This document shows positions 11,734 to 22,800 of a stretch of 64,000 nucleotides of DNA, piece after piece. The stretch is taken from assembly GCF_932294415.1 (NCBI RefSeq), contig NC_065535.1:67167862-67231861 (forward strand), written 5' to 3'. Within the stretch, counting starts at the first letter, position 1. Each line of letters opens with the position of its first letter. The stretch is from Quercus robur (lineage: Eukaryota > Streptophyta > Magnoliopsida > Fagales > Fagaceae). Position numbers and translations under genes: made by a program. Under the pieces are notes generated by a model. That model made no database searches and was not told where the DNA came from. It saw only the letters and a program-made list of their open reading frames with translations.

Positions 11734-12230
11734 TAAAACAACTAAAATAATGGTTAATCAACATCATGCACAAATATTCAGCAAAAAAAAAGGGTGAGGC
11801 AATTATTGGTGTCTTGGTTAAGGATTTTTTTCTTATAATTACTTGGTTAAGGTTGAGGTAGCATAAGATGTGAGATCTTTTCCTTTAAAAAATTGCCAAG
11901 TGTGTCCCAAAGTTAATAAAACATTAAAAATTAATAAAATTCTATCATTCAAAAAAAATAAAAATTTTCCATTGCTTGTGTTAAAGAGCAGCAATTCTTT
12001 TAAAAAAATAAATTTTTTTCATGGGTTGAGTTAAAGACACCAATTGATCCAAATTGTTGGTGACACTAATTGGTGTATGGATGGAGTGATTAGCAATATA
12101 GGAGTTGTCTCTGTGACTATGGGGTGGAGTCATTTGAGAGAGAAAAAGAGCTCTCAAATGAGAGGTAGAAATTGGGTAAAGATTATTGGGTTTTAGTGAT
12201 TTGCTTTTTTAAGGATTTATAATTGATTTG

Positions 12231-12295
<65 letters not shown>

Positions 12296-12640
12296 ACTTA
12301 GACCTTGTACAATGAATCTTTTTATTATCTGAATAAGTGAATTGTTTTGTAAATTTTCCTTGTTGTCCGGATATGTAAGTTGTCCAAATATTTAGCTAAA
12401 TATTTTTCTTGATATTCTTGGGACAACCAAACAAGGGATGATTTGATAATTTTTTTCATTTTTTGATTCATAGGTTAGTTTGTAAATTGTTTGGGAGAGG
12501 GGGGGCAAGTATATATTAATTTTAGAGCCAAAAGTAAATTTTTTATACTAATATATATACTACAGAATTTTTTTTCAAAGGCTGGGGGTGGGGGGCATGG
12601 CCCCCCTTAGCTCCAAGGTAGTTCTGTCCCTGAAATCCAA

Positions 12641-14493
12641 TATAACCTTTCTTCTAGTAGAATTCAAATTGCAAATCCCGACAATTTTTCTCAAGTCAAA
12701 CTATTGAAAACAGCAAAATTGTGCCAAATTTGAGCGACTTTGTCTCACACATTTTAAATCCAAATTGGGTTAAATTTGAATCTATTTCAAAGCCCCATAC
12801 CATATATATGTATACCTTCTAATGAAATAAACTTCATTCAAAAATTTATTGTGGTGCAAAAAATATGGATAAAAGATCATCAAATTATGATCTTTGAGAA
12901 AATTGAAACTTTGTCGTCTTAATTTATGCCATTTGTAACCCAAACTCAACCCTAACACAATTTTATTGATAAAATCAATTTTGACACTATGATTTGCAAA
13001 AACATTTATAAATCCTAACAGATCTAAATAACAATTAACTAATTTCAACAACCACATGTAACCTTGGTATTTAATGAAAATCGTGAAGATTAATTGACAT
13101 ATATTAACATGAATCAATGATGGTGACCGTTCTGAAAATATTGTGCAAGACTAATGGGGAAAGACAGAGTATGAGCCCCCATCCCTGAAAGGCGAAAGCC
13201 AAAATCCACGATGCTTAACATCAGCCCCATCACAATTATACAATTTTATCATTTGGAAAAGCATCAAAAAAGTTTTAAATGGAAGGAATCGTTGGAAACA
13301 AGCTAGTCATGTGAACCCCACCTTTATTTTCATTATTATGAAATGGCCTTTGACAAAATATTGCCTTTTTCACACCTTGCATATATGAGAATCAAGTCCT
13401 AGTTAAGTGGAGAAAATAATGCAATTAATTGTTTGTACCTCTGCAACTTTTATCGTATTTTATAACAAAAAGTTATATACACACAACTTTAACAGTTAAC
13501 TGGAAGTATCTCTTGGGTAGCTCAATTTTAATTCACACAGCAAACCCAAAAAGGGACCCTAGCAAAGCCTCAGTTGCAAGTGCATGGGGAAGGGGATCAA
13601 GAAAATCTTGGTCCAATTTGAGTCTTTGAGGATGAAATACATGGGATCCAACTTAGAAGAGATAGGAAAATCTTGATTGTGCACCACACTTTTATCATTT
13701 GGAATCTGACTTAAGACTAGAGTTCGCAATAATCCATACGTTAAACCCGTCAAACCCAAAGGACATATTACTCTGCGCGCAAAAGAATATCATGTTTTGG
13801 GTGCATACAGTATATACCCATTCACACACATCTTTATTTAGCTAGAATTTATAAGTTCATCTTTTAGTTTTTATGTACAACTTTTTAAAATCTCTTTTTT
13901 TTCTCACTTTTTAAAAGTTTTTCAGTAAAAAATTATATAAATTATTTCCAAACGGACAAATTTATATGCAGCAACATGCATTGCGTACGTCATGAGATAC
14001 ATCGTTAGTAATATTCAAGAGCACAAGCAATGCACGTGCCTCAGGTAAGACCGTAAAAAGAAAAAGGTTGGCGTTGATTTGCCATTGGGCCTCCAATTTC
14101 GAGCCCAAACTGAGTGTTTATGTTCAGCCCAACCCATTAAAAGCTAAAATCTCATCCCTTACTAAATAGTAAACTGATCCGCACATTCCATAGAGAACTT
14201 TAATTATATTGCGCAGTGAAAATTTTTAATTTTATAAAAGCAAAATATTAGTTTTGAGGACGAACTTGACGTAGGGATATGAAAATCACCATTAGTTCCA
14301 TAGCTCATTTATCTAGTAACATATCCTTCAATTTGTTGGCAAAATTGCAGTTTTTTTTTTTAAGAGAGTTTTAATTTATGGCATCCGTTCCTAATGATAA
14401 CTCTTTATTATCAAATTAAAACACCAATTGGTTTTTGGTGTAAGCGAAAATTGAATCCCAGATCTCTTATTCAACCATCAGAAATTTCAACAT

Positions 14494-14553
<60 letters not shown>

Positions 14554-14901
14554 CATGTAAAATTAATGTATCTTTGTCATGTGGCATATTAATTTTTAAG
14601 ATAATTAATTTACTTAAGGTGAAACTCTATTAAAGTTTCAGATGGCTCATTGATTATTAACATAATTAATAAGTATTTTTTTAATAACGCAATTGATTTT
14701 TGACCGTTCCTCTCAGTCAAATCTATTCACAACCAATAAGAAATGTGATTAGTAATCTTAAACTCAAAAATCAAGGTCAGAAAAGGCCATAATCAAAAGA
14801 AAATTGACTTGAGGATGTTTTGTGAAAAAGCGTCCTCTTTGATTCACTACTTCAAGTGAATCTTAGTGTTTTCCCTTAAAATTTCTGTGTGTTTTGAAAA
14901 T
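12641..14901. other. Intergenic DNA; bases 12996-14681 shared with copy B
   Basis: No gene was seen. From 12996 the sequence aligns with 31040-32846. A TA microsatellite with an imperfection occupies about 14492-14551. Confidence 0.7.
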
Positions 14902-15287
14902 GTACCATGTATGGCTATTTATATTGTGAAAATGGGGGTTTTGAATGGCTCCCAAACGATGTGGGATTCGTTTCAAACCTCAGCATTAATGCAGAAAACT
15001 TGTTTTTTTTTTTAATTTTTTTAATTTTTTTAATTTTTCTGAAACCCTACATGCGCGTGCAGGATCAAGCCTACATGCGCATGCATCATGGCTGCGCGCG
15101 CACGCCGAGGGCTTCCTTGGCTTTACTTTTCCAAAAATAGATTTATTTGCTTATTAAAAGTTACATTTTTTATTTTAACATCTCTCAATTCAAATTAACA
15201 TCTGATTGGGCTCTAAACCAACTTTGAGTCTTAGAATTTTAGCATCATTGGGGAATGAGGCCCTGAGTCGTAAGGGGTACAAAATGT

Positions 15288-15288
<1 letters not shown>

Positions 15289-15324
<36 letters not shown>
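15289..15324. repeat. (GT)n microsatellite
   Basis: Eighteen GT units immediately left of the TIR element at about 15333. Confidence 0.9.
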
Positions 15325-15327
<3 letters not shown>

Positions 15328-15332
15328 CAAGT

Positions 15333-15918
15333 TTTTCAGACCCGGACCGAATTGGAAGGTCGGACCGTGAAAACTGGGAACCGGATTAAAATCTGGTTTT
15401 TTAAGCATAGAGAACCGGGCATATGTGGCAATTCCGTGAACCCCTAAAACTAGGGTTAGACTGCACGAATCGGTGGCAAGAACTGTGCGGTCCAACCCCT
15501 TAGCAATTTTTTTATTTTTTATTTTTTATTTATAAAAACAACTTAACACAATTTTATTCAACTTAATTAAATTATTCATCTCTTACAAGGAATAAAAAAA
15601 ATTATAATTAAAATCCTTCAAAGATATTCAACTTTACTTCAAAAATTAATCATAAATTTTAATATTTTCATGGTTATTGTTTTATTTTATTAACTTTCTT
15701 ATTTAATTATTAAATATATGCTTGAAAATCATTAAATTTCCCTCACATATATAGATATATTAGTCAATTTTTCTAGTTTTATAAATTTAATATCTATATT
15801 TAGGCTTTAATTAATTATTAAATTAATTATGACGTCATCACGGTTCGACCTCGATTCGACCTCAAAAATCTTAAACCTCTCCCTTTTACGGTTCAATGAA
15901 CAATCCGGATCTGAAAAC

Positions 15919-15920
<2 letters not shown>
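15333..15920. mobile_element. TIR element with 'ttttcagaYccgga' ends
   Basis: The left end reads 'gtttttcagacccggacc' and the right end, on the opposite strand, 'ggttttcagatccgga'. Subterminal 'ggtcggaccg' and 'cggttcgacctcgattcgacctc' words repeat the motif. The interior is AT-rich and non-coding. Each end abuts a microsatellite, so a TSD cannot be defined and the superfamily is open. Confidence 0.5.
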
Positions 15921-15952
<32 letters not shown>

Positions 15953-15957
<5 letters not shown>

Positions 15958-18012
15958 ATGCCCACTTTTGACAAAAAGGCCCAATGGGAGAAGAAGGCCA
16001 ACAATATGAAGAAGATGGGGGGAAATAGTAAAGTAAAAACCAACAGGCCAGAATGGCAAGAATAATGATCAACAGACCCACAAAAATAGTAAATGGCTAG
16101 GAAGAAGCAAATGGGCCAAGGAAGCCCAAGGAATGAAGGTAGTAAACCCATGGGAGTAGTAAGAGGTGGAGAAGAAGTAAATGAGTCGGGGAAGCCCAAG
16201 AAATAAATTAGTAAATTCGTAGGGTTGGCATAAAGGCCAATAAGCCCAAAAGGTAATAAGAGGTAAGGATGTGGTAATCGGGCCGAAGAAACCCAAAGGA
16301 TTTAGCAAAAACCCATGGGAGTGAAAGAGGTAAGGAAGAAGAAAATGGGCCGAGGAAGCTCGAGGAATGAAATGGGTCGAGGAAGCCAAAGAGATGGAAT
16401 GGGCTGGCTCAGCAGGAATGCTGGCCACTGAAGCCCAAAAGAAGAAAGAATGTAGAAAATGGACTAGCAAGAGCCTTAGCCTGTAAGCCCAGAGGTAACA
16501 ACAAAGCAAAAGAGAGGTAATATCATAGCAGGAGCAGTGCAGTGACATGGCAGGATCATCAACCAACCCATGGACATGGGAAAGAAGAGGACATGGGCCA
16601 AGTAGGAGGGAGAGGGCCCGTACCCAGGCAATGCCCAGTCCAAAGAGGAGATGGAATGCATAGAATGAAAGCCCAAAGGCCCATGTGTCTTTCACGCCAC
16701 AAGAGTTAAACAGATACCAGAACGTACAGCAAAACCAGACAAACTCAGAGGTAATGGCAAATATGTGAAGGCCAGAAAAGTAATAGATTCAAACCAAAGT
16801 GGAGCATGCATACAGGGCTCAGGCACCACCTACCTGTATCCAGCCAATATAAGGAAGGTGGCCCACAGGTCAAAGATATGAAATTGTGTGGTCTATCAAT
16901 GGGGAGAAAAGGGGAGCCTATTTTAGGGTTCCCGCTCAAATTATTTTGAGGAAAAATGTCTTACTGGGATGACATCTCACCCAAAAAAAGTAAACATGAG
17001 CTGAATCACTAGATGCATGACATAGAGGTAGGTAAGGGAGAAGTTTAACCCTTATCCGAATGAGAGTATTAAGAGAGGTAAGAGACAAAACCAAAACCAT
17101 TTTTGTCTGGGAATGAGGCATGGTGTAGTCTATACAATGTAATGGTAGTGGTTGGATAGCCAGCAGACCAGTGGGCAGTCTTAGAAGGACACCCAAAATG
17201 AGCCAAAAAGGGTTAAGGGGTAAAATTGGTAAATTATGTCATGGTAGACAATATAAAAGGCCATAAGCGTGAACAGTGAAGGAAGGGGGAAAGACGACAA
17301 GCAAAAAAGAGAGGTAGAAAGAAAGAAAAGGAAGCAGAGTAAACAAAGAAACAAAAAGAAAAAGGAATGATACAGAAATCCCAAAAAAAGGGAAGAAACA
17401 TGAGTGATAGAAGCAGTGGCATGCATCAATTGGCTACCCATTTCTCTCCCTCTCAATAGACCCACTCTCTGATAAGCTAAGAATTCAAGTTTAAGTCATT
17501 TAGGTCCTTTTTTCCAAAGTGTGTAATCTTTACGACGAAAGTTCCCTCTGAGGTTACCCACATTGGAGATCGGTTCCCTTTTTGGGCTTGTGTCTGTTGA
17601 AGAGCTAAGTCCATTTCTTTGGCAGACAAATCCTTTCTTTCTTTTATGATCAAAGACTAACTCGTTATCTTACTGCTAAAACTTTTTGCCGTGATCTTGT
17701 TATTCATAATCGTATTGCTCTATTCTCCCTTGCTATGTTATTCACATGTTATTGTTATTAGTAGAAATGTTTTAGTTATCTTGCTGCATCGTGCTTCCTG
17801 CTGTAATACTTATAACAGTCTTTCCTACCGTGAGCACGCGGTACATGCAAGGTTCCTATCAAGATGCATTTGTATGGGGATGGTCCAACTTGCGCAGAAG
17901 CCGGCTCAAGGTGTGTTTCAATTAAGCCAGTCCCAACTCTCCTACCTCAGAATCACAGGCCATGGTACAGCAGGAGAAATCAAGCCCAAAACACAAAAAA
18001 AGGCCCACCACA
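15953..18012 (+). mobile_element. Large solo LTR, about 2.06 kb
   Basis: The block begins TGTTGATGCCCAC and ends GGCCCACCACA, with ATATA on both sides. A TATA box (CAATATAAAAGGCC) lies near 17249 and a purine-rich tract follows it. There is no internal gag-pol region. The minus-strand open frames within it (for example 16069-16695) are biased low-complexity translations and are not taken as genes. The insertion sits in a TA microsatellite, so the TSD carries little information. Confidence 0.6.
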
Positions 18013-18455
18013 ATATATATATTAATAGGCAAAGCTTAGAAAAAATCCAATTAGATATTAATTGGATTATCAATTTTGCACCACGTGTCCCATTTAATTT
18101 TTAATTTTGTGCCAAATGAATTATTGAGTGTAAAAATCTAAAATTTCAAATCCAATTAGATTCTAAATTGGATTTCAATTGGAGTCCAATTTTCGGCCAT
18201 GTGTCCATCTAAGTTTTTAATTTGTGTGGTAAGTAAATTATTGGGAGCAAAAACCGTAAAGTCTAAAATAAATTAAATTCTAAAATCCATAAAGTTTAAA
18301 AACTATACATTTCTAAAATATAAAATGAGAAACCATTACAAATTTTAGAAATGTATGATTTAAAAAAGTGTAAATTAATATAATGTATAATTTGAACCGT
18401 ATAATTGTAACTATTTTTAATTATACCCGTGCATACATACGGGGCTATATACTAG
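18013..18455 (+). mobile_element. Short non-autonomous Helitron
   Basis: The 3' end has a hairpin, CCCGT-GCATACAT-ACGGG (18426-18443), followed by GCTATATA and CTAG before a T, matching plant Helitron 3' ends. The 5' part ('tatattaataggcaaagcttagaaaaaatcc') resembles short plant Helitron starts, but its first bases merge with the TA run beside the LTR. About 440 bp, non-coding. Confidence 0.55.
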
Positions 18456-19884
18456 TTTTAATAATGAAGAACTCATACTTGCATTGGCAAAACAGATTAA
18501 AATCAAAATTTGATTTTCCTTGGGTTCAAATGTTGTTTAGAGTCAACAAGTAAATGTTAATTTTAGTAAAGTACTAAATTGAAGGGTTGTAGTAAGAGTA
18601 ATGGTAAGATAGATAGGGAATAATAGGGAAGTATGATGATAAGGTGAGAAATATTAGCAAAATTAATTGCTAAGCTTCCATGATTATTTATTGTATAGAT
18701 ATCCTGGTATGACCCCTTCACTCTTGAAATTCCAATTCCGTCCTTAGTTTTAAAGGGAAAAATAAAGTAACTTTTTAAGTCTAACATGCGTGCTCAAATT
18801 TTGAGTCCTGCCTAGATAAATCAAATCTATTTAGATTGTTAGATGGAGTCACTAGAAATCTTCCAAGATGTCTATTCACTTCAATATCTTCCAAATTTGT
18901 ATTGGAATGTACATGCTTTGGGCTTGAAAAGTAGTCTACAAGTTTGAAAATAATGGTTCCTTGTTTGTATTAAGGATGACTATCTTATAGATTCATTCTA
19001 TAATCTTGTTGACAATCTTCATCCACGTTCTTAGTTATTTCCAATCAAACAGAAAGTGCACATTTAGGAAAGTATATCTTTCGCACTTACTTTCACACTT
19101 ACTTTATCTTTTCCTCAAATTTTGGGAAAGTATAAAATATTCAAAATTTTAAGTCCAATCATGGACGGAGGTATTATTGGACTTTGGGGGGATGCCCATA
19201 ATTGTTTTAATAAAAAATACTATTATATATATAGATACTAATTTTAGCAATTTTGTTTAATAAAATTATTTTGTTCTCTTTAGCAATATCATTGATTCTT
19301 TTAAAAGTAATTCTATGTTTACAAAATTTTTTACAAACTATTGAGTTAGCAAATTCTTACTGGTTTGCATCTATGTCCATCACTTACATCATTTTTTTAC
19401 TTACGAATAACCACTACTCGTCGATCACTACATCAGTAATTTATAATTAAAAAAAAAAAATTGTAACTCTAGCATTTTCCTCTTTTTAAAAGCCATAAAA
19501 AATTATATCTAAAATATAAAACAAAATATTTAAGCCCAAAAAATTTAGCCCAACAACAAAAACTACATATAGCACATTTAAAAGATATTAAACCTAGTCA
19601 ACCAATTTTACATAAAATAAATTGTCTGGCCCTTTAATAAATTTCAAACTAAATAATTTTGTCCTTACTTTGAATGCATTAAAGACAACAAAAATTAAAT
19701 TTAAAATAAAAATAAAAATAAAAAACTTCAATGGCCAAGCAAAAGCAGAGCCGAAGGCCAAAGCAGCCACGGTTAGAAGCAGAACCGCCTCCTTTTACTA
19801 CTAGCTAGGTAAAGTACTTTGCCTAGTAATAAATATAAACTAGCTAATTAATGTTGATCACACAACTGAGGCCTCCATCAAGGA
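18456..19884. other. Intergenic DNA downstream of the lipase gene
   Basis: AT-rich with no coding support. A 'catggacggaggtatt...ttggggggatgccc' stretch near 19160 resembles the inner edge of the G-run hAT-like elements seen elsewhere here, but no partner end was established. Confidence 0.5.
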
Positions 19885-22800
19885 TCATAAGTGTTGGCCC
19901 TTAAAAAATTTAACCACTTGATTGTAAACTACATCCTTGGCATTCCCTCCCATGACGAAATCTGCGTGAGCATAATCCTTGATGAACTGAACTGAGAGCT
20001 TGTCTACATCATGGGACTTTAAATCATCAAGTAAATGTTTAACATCTAAGACATCAGAGAGTGCATCTTGGCCACCATAGCTAAGGAACATAGGAAGGTC
20101 ATGGGGAATGTTGGAGAGGTTATAAATTGGTGGCATGGCTTCCCCATAATGCATCAAATTATAGTCATGCCTCCCATAGTTGTATTTTGCCACAACACCA
20201 TTTCTAACAGCTGCAAATTTATAGTTCAAAATCTTCCTCAATTAGTTATTCATAAGTAAATATCAATGACTTTTCTGGCAGTTTGTAACAAAGACTACCT
20301 AAAAAGAAATATTCGTGGTGAAGTACTAAGAAATAACATTAGTAAAGTGACATGCAACTTCCAGTTCCACACTTCCACTGTATAAAATGACATCAAAAAT
20401 AGTATATACAAACTCATTCTTCGTGTAATATTTCACCTTAACCCTTTTGATCACATGAATTTTCATACCCCAAAATAGTAAAAAGCCATATACAGTCTCA
20501 ATGAAAAGAAAAAAGTTTAAAATGCGCATCACAAGAATCAGCGTAAAAAGTTATTGTTCAGAAACAAACTTACTTTGAGAAAGGTGCACCATGTTCATGA
20601 TTGATGTTGGCTGAGGTTCATTCATCAGGAAGAGATCAACGGTTGAGGAATTAAGGCAGCAATTTTTCCCTTGATTGAACACAAAGTTGGTACCATTGCA
20701 TGAGTTAGTACGTTCCTTCAAAAATATTTTCAGTGTATAAAATCCATTGTACTATTGAAGCTACCGATCAATGCAGAGACTAATACCAGTTAATGCGGTT
20801 ACTAAGTCGGAGCAGTCAACCCCGGGATTATCACATAGAAACTTGAGAAAGTCACCCCCAGCTTCCCTATATAAAAGGATTTGCAGATCAAAACCATCAA
20901 TTTAGAACATTGTAATTCTATAACATGAAGTAACTTCTATATCATCAGTAACTCTTGGGACTCTTACCCTTTGGGATTGAACTCTGCTAGACCAAATAGC
21001 CTGCCGATCTGTTGTCAAAATCAAGCATTTCTGTCATGTGCATGCTGTTTATTTTTGTTTAATAAATTAACATTATGTGGGGCATCATTGATGACCTTAC
21101 CTCACCAACAAAGGATTTGGCAGCAATATTGGCAAGTGCAGTTTTCATGTGGCTCAAATAAGCAATAGGACTCAACAATGCTGCTGATTTCAGCTGGTTC
21201 ATTAGTTTACCTTCCGAGAAGGATGCCAAAGCTGTTAAAGTTCCCTGTCAAAGATTGCCCAAGTGTCGAAATTTTAATAGAATACAATGGACAGTTTTTT
21301 CTAGTTATATATTCCAAACTTTTGAACATCACACTACTAGTACTCTCTCATTTTCAACAGAAAGCTTGGACAAATTTATTAGTATATGGCTAAAGTCATT
21401 AATGCTAGACGTCCACATAATTAAGATAAAAAAACGATTCATAGCATTGCAAAGGCTTTTTTGCAAATCTAAGAATAATGAATGTCTTAGATTCAAAGTG
21501 TAACATATGTAGCTTTGAAGGGGTGCATAATCTGATGATGATGCTCACCAGGGAATGGCCCACGTAATTAATCTTCTGCCCTGTTTGGCCATACACATAG
21601 TCAAAAAGAGCTGGTAGCTCAAAGGAAACCAATTCATCCCATGACCAATTCCAGAAAGCCTGTCATATTTACAATATTGACAAACCATGAGTAACAAACA
21701 ATAAAGAAGATGAGGGGAATATCTTTTATTAAAGATATACTAAATTACCCATGTAACATTTAAAAAAAAAAATTACCCACTTACCAACTCAATTCTCAAT
21801 CTTTTTTATTTTATTTATATATATATATATATATATATAATGTATCAACCCAATAAGTATATAGGATATATGATTTAACTAGGTGTGACCACAAGCTAGG
21901 CTTGTTTTCACTTTTTTGTCCTGCTCAAAGGTGACCCTAAAATTCAAACCCAATTCTAGTTTTAACTGTTACAAAATTAAGTGATTTTTTTTTTGCCGAA
22001 TATAAGCCAATTTTTTCAAGGAAAAAAAAAAGTTTATCTTCAAAAACCTACATATGTCCTAAGATTTGATTCTTTTAGACCTCCAAATAGGTACAATTAA
22101 TGCCACACTCATTAGTGTTCCTAGATCCTTTCCTTTTTTTATCGTGCTCTATGATGAACCTATATCCAAACCCAAAATCTAAGAAAAGAAATTCAAACCT
22201 ATTTCCTGAGTTCCAATCAATGTCTATTTAAGTAATTGCCTTTCTGTTTTGATACTGACATCCACGTGGGTATTGCTAATCAACTACCGCACTCAGACTT
22301 TCAGAGCCTTTTCTTTTTTTTCTATTTTGTTTTCCTTTTCTTCTTATCAGCAGCAAGTGGGAAGCAGCCAGAACCTTTCATGGTCGAAAATCAAGGAAAT
22401 TTAATCCTTATAAAACATTGATCATCTAAATTAAATCATGTTATATATTCAGTTATTGGAAGATTTTATAATTTGAATTATTTGATTTTTGAAAAAAAAA
22501 ATTCTTTCCTTTTCTTTTAATTAAAGATTTTTTTTTTATTTTAATTTTAATCAAAGTTGGATCCTTTATACAAGTAGGATATTAATTAGAATTTGGCTAA
22601 TATATCTTTCTACTTAAAACTAGTACTATCACACTTTCCCTTGGCATCAAACTCATCTTAAATTTTTCACCATAATTGATGTGGCAAATTATTAATAATA
22701 AATGAAAGAAAAAAAATTAAATAGTGGATTCAAAAAATTAGTAATAATTTGTCAATTGTTATGAAAAAATATTGTGAATTTTTTTTTTATATGAAACATT

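Larger units (their letters stand above)
8642..12632. mobile_element. Large hAT-type non-autonomous element, 8-bp TSD AAATCCAA
   Basis: The left end reads CAAGGACAGAACCA and the right end, on the opposite strand, CAGGGACAGAACTA (12 of 14 identical). AAATCCAA occurs immediately outside both ends (8634-8641 and 12633-12640), a perfect 8-bp TSD as expected for hAT elements. G-rich runs lie just inside each end. The 4 kb interior has no transposase-like frame. It contains a Helitron-type end near 9028, long AT microsatellites and other insertions, so it is probably an old element filled with later arrivals. Confidence 0.7.
28..14681. repeat. Segmental duplication, left copy (A)
   Basis: This segment matches 24178-32846 in the same orientation over nearly its whole length, apart from insertions and one large block (8045-12995) present only here. 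The match starts near the words 'aaattatgtatccaac' and fades after 'cattgattattaacataatt'. It includes lipase exons 1-2, the lipase promoter and several kilobases of upstream DNA. The remaining lipase exons of this copy should lie left of base 1, so the true unit is longer than the window shows. Copy-specific insertions are listed separately. Confidence 0.93.

Noticed and set aside
16069..16695. 208-residue open frame on the minus strand
   Set aside because: It lies wholly inside a probable solo LTR, has Leu/Ser/Phe-biased composition and repeats 'gggccgaggaagcc'-type DNA. No domain is visible.
20670..20720. Longer lipase exon 8 starting near 20716
   Set aside because: The acceptor near 20716 puts a stop in the frame. 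The acceptor just before 20669 restores the family sequence GKNCCLN.
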